Counted from the first letter of the stretch, positions 19,863-33,727 are shown. The stretch: DNA of 64,000 nucleotides from Phytoseiulus persimilis (GCA_037576195.1 CM075102.1:37444745-37508744), one strand, 5' to 3'. Numbers and translations: made by a program. The notes: generated by a model not told the origin, from the sequence alone.

Positions 19863-22800
19863 ACGAGTGTGCGCTTGCCTTCGTTTGTGTGCAGTTCGGA
19901 GGCCAATCGTGAATAGCGGGCCTGGTGGACTTGCCCGGAGCGCAACTTACTCTGACCCTTGGTTGTGTAGCTTAAGTTGGAGTGTCAGGCGATGCTAATG
20001 ATTCTCTTGACTGACTGATCATCTGCGAAACTTTCAACTGGTCTCAGAAAACAGAAAAACAATCAGCATACGAAGCGCAGCCCTAGGTAGATGAATCGAA
20101 TGGTGAGTGTCATGATCTGACAATTGGGGGTTCCATGCGACGATCGGTTTCTCGCCTCTTTGCTTGGCTTGGATCGATTTGTTTCGGGCATTTCAAACAC
20201 CAATATTTTGAGCTCTCCCACTCTCACGTAGGCATTAGGCCGCTTGCTTAAGCATCATTCTGTAGAAGCGTGCTTTCAGATTCTAGAAACGACTCCGAGA
20301 AGTTCGATGATGACGGAAACACATCTATCGCAGCGGTAGCCGAAGCGACCCCTCGCTCCGGAACTTGCTCTTTGCTTCGTGGCAAATGAGAATACCCTTA
20401 ATGCTTTCAAACTAGATGGAACCGTCAGGCATGAATCGTTCCTCGTCCACGACGGCAATGAACTGATTGCCGATGTCCACTTTGGAACCGACTACTAACT
20501 GCTACTACTGATTCTCCGACTACTCCCGCTGCTCCCACTTGTGGTGGTTGTGAGCAAAAGTCTAGGGCAACCTCCCGTACCTCGGACCTCACATCTTCGT
20601 CTGATCCTTTCCGAGAGCCCGTTCTATGCCCCTTTTCCTCTGTTTTTCGTGGTGCCAACGAGTTTCTGTTTGGTGGATCCAAAACTCCCCCAGCTCTTCC
20701 GACGTGGGCCAACTGATGCCAAACGACACAAGTGGAGAATCGAAGCTGTCAGATCGGCGGGCGAGTTCGAATTTGGAACCGGAAGCCGTTGAGCGTCATA
20801 CTGCAGATCGCTTGGCAAAATCTGCTCTGCATCCGATTCTGGCTCGATGAAAGTGAAATTCCTCCACCAGGTCGAATGTCGAACTCAGTCATTCAAGAGA
20901 GTGAGTGAGAACTTGAACTCATTATCGAAGGACGCGGAGCAACAATTATTTAGGCATTTCGTTTTAAGACTATTTCCGACCCCTCGATACGAGCTGCTTT
21001 GGATCGTTTGAACTTGCATAGGTCCCTGTCAGAACGAGCGAGAGAAAGTGGAAAACGAAAAAGTGTAGTTTCGGCGGCAGAGGCTCCAATCAAGTCTGAA
21101 GCTATACAGAAGATATGTCGACAGTAATCGTGTGTCGATGAGGGAGGGTGCTGTAAATGTTGCTATATATTTACAATATTTTCAAAAGTTGATGGACTCG
21201 CTGTGACACTACGCGCTGACTGAGGTGACACAGAGGCGGTCAGGAGCTACGTCAGCGATCAGAAGTGCGAAAGACTTTCTGTAGGCATTGAGTAGAGGGC
21301 CAATGACAGTATTAGGGGAATTAAACGTTGTATCTCGATCGTCAGCGGCCCTTTGCTCATCGGCGATTTCGTTTCGAGGTGAGATTCCTTGGGTCTCTCC
21401 GCGCTGATCACCCAAAATAACGCGATTGTCAAGGCCGTGTCCTTCGCTGACGGGACTATCACTGTCCAGAAGTAATTCCTCGATTGAGTTTTTCCGTCAA
21501 CGCAGGTCCGTGCCGCTCGAGCGGGGATGAACTACATAGGCGATCCGACTAAGTGAACGAATACAAAAAGTCTCATGAGGAAGAATATGAAAACGAGATG
21601 ATGAGGTGTGATGAAATGCAAGGCAAGACAACCCTGATACCTAAGCCCCACTTTTGAAAACTAGATGAAATTTGTTTGAAGCGTTTGGCGGCTGTCTGAA
21701 GTCGCGACCAGACGCCTCCGAATTGCGATAGTTTGCAGTGAGTGACCACCTTGATAAATCATATTTATGAGCTAACATGAAACTCCCCAATGGTTTCTTG
21801 TTATTTAATTATTGAAAATAACTATGGAAGAAACGAGAGACAAAGAGCGAGATAAGCAGACAGCGACAGGAAGGAAAATCATGTGAGAGATTTATCAACG
21901 ATTGAACTGATTTCGATGCTGTGGAGAAAATGTTGAACGATCCGACGTGTCACCAACAGACAAGAAAACCAAATGTACCGATTGGATCATCATCCGCATG
22001 GTCATCCCTTCATCGAAGATTATCATTGAAAAATTTAGCGATATTAATGAAATGGAATAAATGTTCAAATATTAAAAAAATCTGAATTAGTATTTTCCAT
22101 CTTCTACCTGAAGACACCCTTGCATGGAACTTATTTGAGCCTGCTAGGATAGTTTCGGAAATCAATCCCTAGCATGGGGACGGGACGCTGAGAGAGGAGC
22201 CACTTACCATCACGCTCGTTCATAAGGGGAATTTCTCTGATCTCAGTGGTTAAGAGTTCACCACAAGGCAAGTACCAAAGTGACCGCAATACGTCAAGGA
22301 ACTTGAAGCTAGGAGAAACCTATACGAGGCGCGGTCTTGTTCATCGCATGACGGGGACCTCGTTCTTCCCTAATCAAGTCGCATACTAGTAGATGCTCAT
22401 CTGATCATCATTCCGGCTACATCGGAGTCCCCGATACTGAGAAACTTGGTTGAATATCCTTTCCGGTGCTTCATCATCCTCTGAACATTTTCCTCGCGCC
22501 TCTGGGTATAATAAGAAATGTCGTTCATACATAGCACCGATCTCTGTCGCTTAGTTTTCTTCATGTCATCAGATATCGGGGATGGATGCTTGCTAATCGG
22601 TCACGAGTCTCGACACGAACCACGTTCCTCCTCCGGATGGGCTTCCTTACAGGCATTCCTCAAAATTATGATACTGCCACAAAAAGCTATGATATACGAT
22701 AGCTTTGAAGACTCACTTGGCTCGCGTGCCATGCTTCGGCCGGTGAACGCGACGTCAAGCCAGCAGGAGTATAGGTATATTATTTTGTCCGTTCTTCAGC

Positions 22801-24100
22801 CATTCGTTGCTCGTTCGATCCAGAAATTCGTTTGAAACATATGCTCCAGTTGTCATCGAGCCTCGAATAATCCAGATGGTCCATCAACGTTGTATCACAA
22901 ACGTTCTTGAGAACACTGGAGATGATTCGCTTATGCGTAGTCAGTTCGAGCACGAACCGGGACATATGGATCTCATACGTAAAGCCGGTTTCTCCGGGAC
23001 GGCTGAACTCTCTCCTTCGACCTGTGACTGGATACCCTGAGTGACCAACGGCCTCATGATAATTCACGGAGATTCTTTCCCATTCTCGCTAGCAGCTGGA
23101 CAATCCTCGCGTTTTCGTTCCGAGAGGGCCCGATCATCCGAAACGTTGGGAATCCAGTGTCCTCATTGGAGCGAGTAGTATGATAAACGGCTCCGACCGA
23201 TGATTCTTGGTCTGGAGCCCCTGAAGTTAGTTCTGTGCTCCCGAACTCGGACCAGCCATCACCGAGTGGAAACGCAAGCCCGGTGCATGAGAACCCGATG
23301 CTCTCGAACTTTCTCGGGCAGGTGGGCATCCGATTCCGTGGCGGTGTGTGACAATTGAGGGTTCCTGCAAGGTCCCGTGAGCCGATGTGCAGGTAAAAGC
23401 AGATAGAGCTTTGTTCGCTCGCTGTCTGATGTGTAATTTGCAGCAACCACCGGTTTCGGAGGGACGAGCTTTCCGGACGTGGTACGAGCTGACGGATCTC
23501 CCAGGATCTCATCGAAACCGTTTTGAGTAGCGGAAATTCCTCAGGTTGTAGGCAAAAGCGCCCCCGAACATGAAATCCTCTTCCACTGCGGTAAGGTCCA
23601 AACTGGAAGTCGATTCCAAGAGTAATTCCGTGGCCCGTGGGAGCTCGGCTGAGGAACAGCAGAGTGTTATTGGTCGTTTGATATGGCAAGCGATAGCGTA
23701 ACCGAATGCATTCATTCTTCAGAATGGAGTGACTCTCGATGGTTTAATCGACGGTTGAACTTTCCGAACAGCAACGCGGCGGACGGGAGGGGAGCTGTCG
23801 AATCACACGCACACATGTCTCCAGACGATGATAAGTTACAGAAAGAGCAACTCTCAACGCGGTGGCATTTTAATAATTGGTATCCTGCGGCCGTGATCAG
23901 GTCGACTGACGACGGAGATCTCTCGTCAAGAAAAGGTAAACAATATGAGCTGCGAGCGAGCCAACGGAAGAGACCTCGCTGCCGAGCCGGAGCCGCTCAT
24001 CCTTCCATCCACCCATAGAGTCATTCGATCTTGCATTTATTCATCAATCTCACCTTTACTTCTCTTTTGCGCTCTGTGAGCGTCCGATCCGTCCATTCAT
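19863..24100. other. Gene-poor stretch with an AT-rich segment
   Basis: No supported gene. A markedly AT-rich patch at about 21750-22090 contains an AATAAA (about 22055) in A-rich context and contrasts with the balanced composition elsewhere. The 211-codon minus-strand frame at 23054-23689 has no recognisable domain and is treated as chance. Confidence 0.4.
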
Positions 24101-24114
24101 CCCACGGTGGAGCC

Positions 24115-25497
24115 GTTCCTCGGATTAGATTCGAGCTGAGACGCCTAAAAACAGTGGGAATCCACACTTTGACAGTTTCGTGAACGGCGATGCAAACCAT
24201 CGCAGCAATCCACTTGTGCGATCGCTACAACGAAACTCAGAAGTGGCTGCTCCAGAGAAATCAGAAGTTGATGCCGCGGCATCATCGGCGCTCAGACGAA
24301 CATTTCCATATAAGCTGGAAAGAGACACGAGCTGGTTATCTTCTTGAATGAATACCAGAAGGGATCGGTCGATTTTCACCCGAGGCAGCGATTCGTACGG
24401 GAGCAGGCACTGCTGCCGTCACCCCTGCTTAGTGGCGTAGTTCGACACATTCATGAATCAAGACGCTTTCATAACCTGCATGGAGTTCGAACGCGTTGTT
24501 AACAATGAGCCGGTAGGATTACCGGCGAAACTCGGCAGCATCATAATTGGTCAAGTATTTCTAGATGTAAGGCATCCCCATTTCGGATGTTTCAACCGCC
24601 GATACATCAAAGCGGAAAACATCATGATTGTTCCTGGATGCCGCATGCAACTCGCCGATTTCGACACGTGCAAAGTTTCTCCCGGTGATTATTCCACAGT
24701 GGCCATGCCGACTTCCGAGGAGAAAACAGGAAAGGAGTTCCCTGGCGCTGATCTCGCCGGCTCAGTGCCGTACACGGCTCCGGTCATGAAAACCAGACTC
24801 GGTCGTGCATTGGACTGGTGGGCGGTCGGCGTCACCACCTATCACACATCAACAGGTCATCTCCCTGTCATCCAAAGGATACACAGAAGCAGGAGCCCAA
24901 CATGACATCATGATTCCGTCATACATGAGGCCGGCTACAAGAGTCTGGTCAATGCTGTAGTTCAAGGCGGACTGCCTGAATCCGGATCCATGCTCCAGGC
25001 TTTGCTCAGAGCACTACTCACATTTCCAGACGCATCAGTATTTCAGAGGTCTGGATTTCCGGTGGCCTGAAACTGAACCATTCTTGGGAAAATTCCCTCT
25101 GATAGAGGTCCTCATGAGAAAGCGCCCTGCCAACGACCACAAGCATTCGTCAGCTGGAGCGCACGCGCGTCGGTCTCGGTTGTTCTCTTCAATGACGTTC
25201 CTGGAGTCCTTGAGTTCGCAGAACTGTTATCATCACTCGTAGCCCAGCTTCATAAACTATCTCCGATTCATCGACAATGGACACACGCATGTTGCAATGG
25301 ACATCGAACACGAGGGCCTCGAAGTGACCGACGATGAAACGGCGCCGTACGTTTTTGAGAACTTCCTGAGAGATGCCGAGGAGAATAGTCAGGAACTGTG
25401 CGAACACGCCAGTACCGGGACGATAACTTGCAGTGGTACTCAGTACAATTCTCAAAATCAAAGACATCATGAAGAGACTCCGGAGTATCGCCAATAA
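24115..25497 (+). pseudogene. Decayed AGC-family protein kinase
   Basis: Kinase motifs occur in order on one strand. A glycine-loop relic (LKTVGIHTLTV, about 24145-24177) has G-x-H-x-L-T instead of G-x-G-x-F-G. Next come QRFVREQALL (about 24390), HPCLVA-stop-FDTFMNQDAF (stop 24438-24440) and ITCMEFER. The catalytic loop is RRYIKAEN (24597-24620; expected HRD-x-K-x-x-N), so the catalytic Asp is Tyr. DFG is replaced by DFD (24657-24665) and APE by APV. GRALDWWAVGV is the typical F-helix. After TGHLP the frame shifts near 24860 and continues as SSKGYTEAG, then NPDPCSRL and FRGLDFRWPE, which match the AGC end of domain. The same frame runs on to 25497 with further stops near 24959 and 25240, giving a tail of about 140 codons. 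No intron-sized gap interrupts the motif order, so it may be a retrocopy or belong to an intron-poor family. With three catalytic motifs lost it cannot be an active kinase. Confidence 0.87.
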
Positions 25498-27116
25498 CTG
25501 CCCGGAACTCACTTTTAGGACTCGGCTCTATAATACAGAGTGTCGATTCACAAACTACACGCGTATTCTCCTCCTCATTCCGCTCCCCAGCCGCAAGTTC
25601 TTGCTGGCTCGCGTTCGAGCATTGTTCTCTCTCGGGGAAGGACTCGGAGCAATTTGGGCTCGGTTACTGATCTGTGATCCGATACGAATCAGCCGCGGCA
25701 CTTTTAGAACAACATTTTAGTTTCCAGTCCCATCGGACATGGGTTGGGGTAATGGAGAGATGGCGACTGAATCCCGAGCTCTAGGATAGGATATCTTCTT
25801 CCCGTCAGACAGACAGTCGATTCCAGTGGTTACGGTGATATCGGATCCGAGGCTTTCAATTTTGCGTCTTTTCTTCTCTTGAGTACTTTCTCGGAGCGGC
25901 TCCTATGCCCGATCGCTTCACGTGGAGCCGTGTCCGGGGGAGAATCAGACGAGAAACAAGGGACTCATCGTATTTCCGCGTACGCCGTTTGGGAGGCGCA
26001 ACTGCGGACTGTTACTGCAGTCGCATGACTGGAAATTCATGGAGCGGCGCTAATTGCGGTCACGAGTGGCGGCTGAAAATGAATTTTCTGCAACGATTAC
26101 GTCGTTGAGAACGCGCCGCCGATCGCCAGAAGCATAACAATGTTATATTTGTAAACGCGTTGCTATCGACGGTCAGGATGACGTTCTAGGCAGAAAGGCA
26201 TTCACCTCTCGGCGGTCGAACACTCTTTCGGGTCCAGGAAACCTACCGGCTTACGCGGAAACGTCTGTTCACACACTGGCAAGCTCGCTCACTCACTGGT
26301 GCGAGGCCATCGCGTATTCGATACAACACCGTTATGATTTGCGACTCGTTGCAGCTGGAAATAGTTAGTCCGGTCTCCGAAAGCAGGCGACATTACGCGT
26401 CCTCGAAGATTCCCAGGATATCCACGGCCCTCTTCTCCAGCGGAAACCGAGTAAACTTGTCCTCGCGTCAGGCTCTCCGAGAGCCGATACTTGAAAGATG
26501 AGTACACAAACAGCAAATCTTGGCGTCCCAGGAGGTCGTTCAACTGCTGGTCGTTGGCGGCAGTGGTAGCGACCTAGGATCGTCTGGCTGGCCTTCTAGA
26601 AAGGCTTCTTTGGGTCGAGAGTAGATCGAGTCCGTGCTCACTGCCGCTTCGGCTGGCTGTCGCTTGCAGGTCGGGCGAGATTCACCCGAGCTTCGATTGA
26701 ATTCAGGGCTCAGCCTCGATATCGCTCACGATCTTGAGCAGCGATGAGCTCATTCGAGATCGGGCCTTGACAGCTAACGCTAGGTTGGTTGTTTCTCGGA
26801 AGTCACTAAGTAACAGTGCCCTAGCTGTTGCAAATGGTTGCAATAATCGTGATTTAACTGAATATTCCTGACAGCGAGGTGGCCCGCCGAGTCGATGAGC
26901 TTGGATGCAGCAAGAGAAGGGGACACGATGAACAGGGACCGACGCCTAGAAGGTTCCAAATGCTTATCGAGAATCAGTGTCTGTCTCGGCCGGCTCGCGA
27001 GGCAAGCCGTTCCTCTGCCTCGGAAACAAAGAACGACTCCGGCCGTGTCGGATTCGACTGAATCCTCCCACGTCAGCCTGAACGGACATTTAATTAGCGG
27101 CAACTCGTTCTGGCCG

Positions 27117-27146
27117 ATCGGCCGATCGGTCGGTCGGTCGGTCGGC
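27117..27146. repeat. TCGG tetranucleotide array
   Basis: About six near-perfect tcgg units follow two gatcgg-type units. Confidence 0.88.
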
Positions 27147-29076
27147 GGACAAGCAGGCAAACAAGCGAGTTGTGCAGGCAAGCCAGATAGCAGCCTCGGT
27201 CGGCCACAGTGATCACGCGTAAACGTGATTGGCAACGCGCTGAAACTATTGCGTAAATGGTGCGAAGCCTCTATTATTCCAGCTTGGTGTATTCCCCCGC
27301 CTCGTTCGCTCACTCGCGCCATCCATCGCTCAGTCAGCGTAACAGCTCTGAGTAGCAGTCGTGCAGCAGCGCGCTGAGCTGAGCGGCCAGACACCTCAGA
27401 GCTCGAGTGACGCGGCCATTGAAGCTGCCGACGGACAGCTCGCGACCATATAATTAGAGCAAATATTCAATCGAAAGCGTCAACAGATTTGACGGACAGA
27501 CCGAGGGTAGGAGGGGAAACGTGGCCGACAGGTTCCGGAAGCTGACCCAAGAGGCTCTCGTCCACTGGGAACAGAGACAAAACGCTGCGGTAGCGATTTG
27601 TTTCCATCATATTGGCCCTGCGTCGATACGGATGACGCTACTCAAAACTGCTGGCTGATCAACGATGCAGCGCAGGGAGATGATATCCATCCTTGATTCA
27701 GAGTATCCCGGCTTTCCCACTCTCCCAGCCAGAACAGCTCCGGGACACAGCCCGACTCAGACTTCGATTCCCGCGCGGAACTCAGCCCTCGCAAAGACAA
27801 CCGGAATCGCCACAAAAAACGCACGATTTCCAAATCGCCGCGGAGGCCTCATCACCTGAGCCCCCGGGCTGGTTCTTGGCGCCGACGGCGCTGAGCTTCT
27901 GACGGAGCGGACATGATTTACATCTGAATGCGGCCGAGCGGCGATCGGATGCTCGGCTCCAGTGAAAAACTTGGATCCTTTACCTGAGGATTCTCGGAAA
28001 TACCCAGCGCTGTTCCTCCTGATGTTTGACCGCAGTGAGCCCGTCGTGAAGTATCGAACCACCGTCCCTTAAAAAGCTGAGTTTTTCAATGGCTCACACG
28101 ACGTGAAGATACCTGATGGCCCGAAGTAGGTTTCACGCTCAAGCGTCCGGGAAGGTCGGAAGTCACTCGACGCAGTTTATTGTGACTGTTGGCCATACAA
28201 ACGTCTGCGACAATCACAGCTTCGAGTTCGAGAACCTTTCCCGTTAGAGATCTGCGTCGTTGGAACGATAGCGTCTCCTGCCGTTCGCGGAGCCCCGACT
28301 TGAATTCTCCTCCCAATCCGCTTGGTCTTCTCCGGTGTGAATACTCTCTCAGTTTCTGCTATGACCACAACAAGGGACATGACGATTGCTAAGACAGCCG
28401 GTCGTACACATCTCTGTTGACCCACAACCGTTGGGAGTCGAGTTTGCAGATGAATATTCAATTATTTGACTGCAACCGAAACTTAGTCCGCCGGGCAGAG
28501 TGACCGCCGACGGAGCACGCATGTCAGCTTTTCATGACTCCAGGCTTTTTGTCGGTGGGTTGACTTCGCGGACAGCATTCAATCATGCTCAGTCAGCCAT
28601 CGAGCCGTGATGACAGCACTGTTGATTTTTCTTCCAGATCAAGGAAGGTGGCCAACCGGTGGAAGTGCGTGTGGCCTGCGATCGGGGAGCCGCAAGTCCT
28701 CAACGTTTTCAGTCGTTGAGGATCAGTTGATTCGAAATGCTACAGTCAGCTCTATAGGGGGCAAATAAAACCAAGAGAACACGGGCTAGTCCGATGCCAT
28801 TTCCAATCAGTTTATCGCGCGGTGTTATCAATCATGCCGAGCTGACCGTTTATGAAGTGTTGATGGATTCAGTCATCCGCGACCCACTCAGCCATTTAGA
28901 ATCGTGTGAATCGATGTATTCAACGCGAAGATCAATGAGAACGGCAATCCGAGCATGGGCGTCTATCTCAGAGATGACGTCGTTAGAAAATGAGGTCATT
29001 CTCCTCGAACGGCGAGCTCGAATGGCCGGCCTTGTGAAGCCGACACCTCCTCGAAGAACGCCTGCCCGCCCACTCG

Positions 29077-29100
29077 CTCGTCCGTCCGTCCGTCCGCCGG
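29077..29100. repeat. CCGT tetranucleotide array
   Basis: About five tccg units with flanking degenerate copies. Confidence 0.85.
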
Positions 29101-32100
29101 CATACTGGCAACGGATGCACACACATCTCTGTATCGGCGATTTCCAGGAACGCTGCTGAACAATAGTTCGCTCGAATCAAACCAACTCGATGCAAGTCGC
29201 CGCCGCTGAAATGTTCCCACGCTCGCACTCGAAGCGAGAACACGACGTTCCAGCGAGCCGGTGGAGGGAGCTCGTTGCAAACGTTGATTTGACCGACAGA
29301 TAGAAACACCACGACCTTGTACTTGTTGAATATCACTTTTACTCCTCGTTGTCGTTCACGCGGAGACGTTTTCCGGCCGCGGAGGAAGTCCTCCGCCGAT
29401 ATGATGTATAGCTGTCCTCGAAAGGGGAACAACTGGGCAGATGCCGAGGGTTAACCAGCTGCTTCTCCTCGATGACCACGTAACGTCGTCCCCTTTCATC
29501 TGAGAGCCAGGAGGAGAACGTGATCCTCGATCTTCATCAGCTAATGCCCAGACCCCGCCTGTATCAACCGTGTCGGGGTGCACCACCGGCGTCGGTTTCC
29601 CTCGCGATACCAGCACAGTGTTCCTCCTCATTTGCAGTTCATCGCGAGTACAATATGAGGATGCCCAAGCCGGAGACGATCCACCTGAACTCACGCATGA
29701 TCTCCAATGTTTGTCTTTCATAACAGAGTTCCAGATCTCTTACCGTCTATCACAGATCGTTCCGACAATCTAAGTGTCAGCTCTTTTCGGAACATTGCGA
29801 AGAACGCGAACGGGAGCGTGAACTGGTGATAGAAGAAGAGCGAGGCTGCGGTGGTGGAGAACGTCGGACGACGCTGACAAGGCCGGCTGCAATGAAATAC
29901 AATGGAACCGATCCGATTCCAGCGTACGAGGAATGCGCTGAGATTGTGAATCAGACACATCGGTGTGTAGCCCCGGTGCCGATGAACCCGGGTGTTTATT
30001 CATAACTTGTCATGTTGACATAGCATGCCTCGTCTTGTATGTCTCCTGCATGTGTAGCGTGTTTAGTGTTCCAATGAGTCAGCTCGCCGGTCAGCGATAT
30101 TGGATCAGATTGCACAGCGCTGTCGCGTTTTGCTGTTTGACAACATTTGACCCGTCCACCTCGACGGGATCTAGTTCAAAACTGCTGTCAGCGCGAATCA
30201 GAGGATCCGCAACAGGCCAATCTCATTCATTACCCTCGTCGGCAAGATATTGCGTCACCGTTTTCGAAAGAGCAAGAAATGGAGCACGCTTTCCTTCGGA
30301 AATCGCTCTCTCGCTCACACTCTGGAGCATCCTCAAGAACGATCGTTCTGTTTCTTCGTTACTTTGTTTCAGGCCGTGCAATTCCGTCTTCCTTGAAACC
30401 GTGCAAGGCTCTGTCGTGCCAAGGTTCAATATGGAAAACACTAATTGACACAGAGTCCCGATAATAATCGTGTCTCTGCTCTTCTCCTGTGTCGTCCCAG
30501 CTTCCGCTTCGTTATTATTAAACCTGACAGTAATCTGGTTTCTTGTATCATCGGACTGCTCAGCCCGACTAATCCAGCGGGACGCGGAAATCAAGTCTCT
30601 CAACGACACTTGCTGCCCCCGCGAGTTCCCAGAATCAGCGTCCAACTCTGTGGCAACACGACCGGCTGATCATAATAAGCTAAACTCGTTAACTTATCTA
30701 TCGATTCTTCATTCTCGTAGAGAATGTTTACGTTCGCTCAACAGTAATTCGGTTTAACTTTCGTCCAACTTTGTTTTGGGTCAACAAAGCGGACCTGGGC
30801 CGCTCCAGTTAACGAGTAAACAGGGCTTTGTCCCTCCGTGAAGTGAGTCCCACATGAGTCGTTGCGCCCGAGCTTCCTCGCGAACTTAGCGTCGATTATA
30901 CATCAGCCCCGCAAGAAGACTGCTCGAAAAACGAGCGCTCAATCGTTCCTTCGCAGTGGTTGCTTGTGATTACTGCATGGTTCTCCACTCACAAGCTCGC
31001 ATCGATGACAGCTCTGTCCAGGCGATGCTATGGCGCACCTGAGCCCGATTTGGTGCTGACGGTGCCCAACGGCAGACTCGTTCGGCCATGTCTACATGGA
31101 GTTGATAACGTCTGCTGGATTATGTGCCGTTGGCAGATGCACGCTTCGGAAAAGAACGTCGGACGACGCCAACCTCTGTCATACAGATATTCTTTTGGGG
31201 CGCATCATCGAATGGGCCGTCGAAGCCAAAGCCCATTTCGGCAAATTTCAGATGGGCAGCACATGTCGAAAAGAACGTTCACTTCTAGAGACAGGATCGG
31301 AGACACCATTGCGGATTCGAAACCGATCACGGGAATGGAACGGAGAGTCAACGGGGAGGGAAAATTCGAAGCCTCTGTAACCGGTTAATAGCCGCCTGGA
31401 GATGGCTCGTGAGAATTCGGTCTTGCCCACGCGCAGTGGAGCAACGAATACTCAGATATATTCACCACAGAAGGAGAAGAAATCGAGCTTTGTTCGTCAA
31501 GCGCCCGGACATTGAATCACTACGGATGGATTCGGCGGTGCTATCCTGAATTCAGGGGAACGACGCCAAACCATTCCAGTTTCACTTGCGATAAAGAGAT
31601 TCCAGCTTTCAACTAGCAGGTACATGAGGGGTCCCATCGCAGTAGAGTTCTAGCGGCTGAAAGCAAACTCTCTGCGGAACACACGACGGGGACAAAGTTC
31701 AATTCGGCTGCTCTCACAGGATCGTCGAGGAGACCACCAGCCATACTTGCTGGATTGTCAGCTTCCAAAAAAGCAGTTTAGTTTGTATGGTGGGAGTGTA
31801 AGATCTAATATTTCAGAGAGCGCTTCTTCGGCGGCTCCCTGGTCGAGTGGTTGAATGGTTGGTCGGTTCGTTCGCTAAGTTGCAGGGTCGACCGAGCCGG
31901 CCAGGTTACCACCGATGGGGTAACCGGCTCACTTTAGCTCACCTCGAGAAAACCTCTCTCGCCCACTGGAGTGGGCAGAGAGCACTTGACAGATCTGGCT
32001 GAAAAATTGCCCCTATCAGCAAACAGACTCACGGCAGCGGACGCCGAGTGAAAGAACGAAGACGGTGGCCTCTACAGGAGACCGGAGAACTCTTTTTCCT

Positions 32101-33604
32101 GCATCCTGAACACCGGCCAGGATGCTTGCGGATCGATGGACAAGATCGGAATTTAAGATTCGCAGCGTCGAAAGCCGCTCCCCTTGAATACATGTTCCCG
32201 AGGAATCGTCCTCCAGAGCCGATATTGATGTCCCCTGGCCAATCCTGCGTCGCTTGAATAGGATATTCAATGCAAGCGTGTGCCTAGCCTGGGACTCGTG
32301 CGAAGGATCTCTCCTCGGTAGTTGTCCTACAGCGCTCGGCCCACTACACGACTCCGGAGAAATCATCGCCGCCTTGGCAGTTTCTCCCATTCGGGTCTCA
32401 TCTATCATAGACCACTGAAGGAAGACTTGATACAAGAAAGTTGCTTTGGCGTTAAGGCGTCGATGTGTGTTCTCTGTCTCTTGTCGTGCGACTCCAGCCG
32501 CGACAGCCGAAGCGGGCGGTGGTGGTCGAGTCGCTTGTAAACACGCGTTGACCTTCGACTTGCTCAAGAAAACCGCGCAAAAAAAGACGTCTGACTAGCT
32601 GCCACGTCGAAACAAGAGATGCCTCTATTCTCGCTTTCGCTGTTCACTCTGTTCTCCAATCTTCTTGTCCTCTGTGAAAACGGAAGAAATCCTAGCGTCA
32701 TTCCGGATCACTAAGGCTGAGTCCTCGTCTCCTCTCATCTTCCTTGATCGGATTGAGTGACCACTGCGCGGCAGGCCTCTGTTGTTTCGAGAACCGAACA
32801 CATGGCGTTGTCGAGCTTGTTGGCGTTGCGGTCGTCGTTGTTGCTCTTCGTGTTGTCGTTGTTGACAATCCACCGCCGCCGGGGCTGTTGCCTCAAATGC
32901 GGTGCTCTCAAAGGCTAACACTCGACAAGCGGTAACTTGTTATTTCGTTGAGTGCTTATAGCCAGCAATCGATAGCAAGCTCCTGCTTCCTTCCCCTCCT
33001 CGTTCTATCGACCTGCAGAGCTGCTGGGACGAATCTACTCGCTGAAGAATCCTGTCATGATGAACGTCTCGACTCGAAATCAGGCTCGGTCCTTTCCAGG
33101 GGAGCGGCCATGGGGGCCCACGTCCCCGCCAGACCACTGAATTCCGCGCAATCGAGAACCATAGCCTGCACATCGGTGCAAATCCCAGCTCACCATTCCT
33201 ACAGGACGGTGAAGTGAGGCTTGCTTTGAAAACGTCTCCGATGCAGAAACATCCAGATTCTCTCTATTCGCAGCTTGGTCGTGATGAGATTAGTTGATTT
33301 TCAGCGTGAGGATTGAATTCTTCTCGGAACACGGACCGGGCGCTAGCGATCGATCGATTGGACAAGGTTGTGGGGAGATTCGTTTCAATGAAAGCAATCC
33401 GTCAAAAATACCGCTGAATGCAACGTGCTGCCATTTCGTCGCTCCGATGTCAGTGGTCGAGACTGCGTGACTGGCCACGCTCTCGGATAACGTTCGGTTC
33501 AAGGACGACCCATGGCGGCTTCCTCCGATCTTCCTTCCTTTCTCGCTTCCTTCCTTCCTCACTGACCATTTCAGACATTCCATATCACAGTTAGTATTAT
33601 TCAT

Positions 33605-33653
33605 ATGCAAATGCCTTTCGTGTTTACGTCAGGGCACCGTTTGCTATATATAG
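33605..33653 (+). promoter_or_regulatory. Compact promoter-like cluster: octamer, CRE-like site, TATA box
   Basis: ATGCAAAT (a POU-factor octamer) lies at 33605-33612, TTACGTCA (CRE-like) at 33624-33631 and CTATATATAG (a strong TATA box) at 33644-33653. The three fall within 50 bases in typical promoter order. Transcription would start near 33675. The first ATG after that point is at 33728. These are sequence matches only. Confidence 0.38.
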
Positions 33654-33727
33654 TTCCAGAACGAACTACACACTCGACTCCGCGCAGAGGGCAACCGCCT
33701 GTTTGGAATCGTGGACGGCGGAACTCG

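Larger units (their letters stand above)
25500..33600. other. Gene-poor stretch
   Basis: Long frames at 26780-27394 and 32016-32567 (minus) lack motifs and both begin at non-ATG codons. Simple repeats include tcgg units (27117-27146), ccgt units (29077-29100) and a degenerate GTT/GTC patch near 32815-32870 that gives a spurious Gln-rich frame on the minus strand. No RNA genes were seen. Confidence 0.4.

Noticed and set aside
22238-22275. tRNA A-box-like CTCAGTGGTTAAGAG
   Set aside because: No B box or cloverleaf could be drawn.
23054-23689. 211-codon minus-strand frame
   Set aside because: No domain, no splice context and a composition like back-translated non-coding DNA. The nearby kinase copy does not extend into it.
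26780-27394. 204-codon minus-strand frame
   Set aside because: It passes through the tcgg simple repeat, giving a P-T-D-R repeat, and starts at a non-ATG codon. No family likeness.
32016-32567. 183-codon minus-strand frame
   Set aside because: It starts at TTG, has no recognisable motif and no splice or promoter support.
32625-32921. Gln-rich minus-strand frame suggesting an opa-type repeat protein
   Set aside because: The Gln run is produced by a degenerate GTT/GTC simple repeat on the plus strand.
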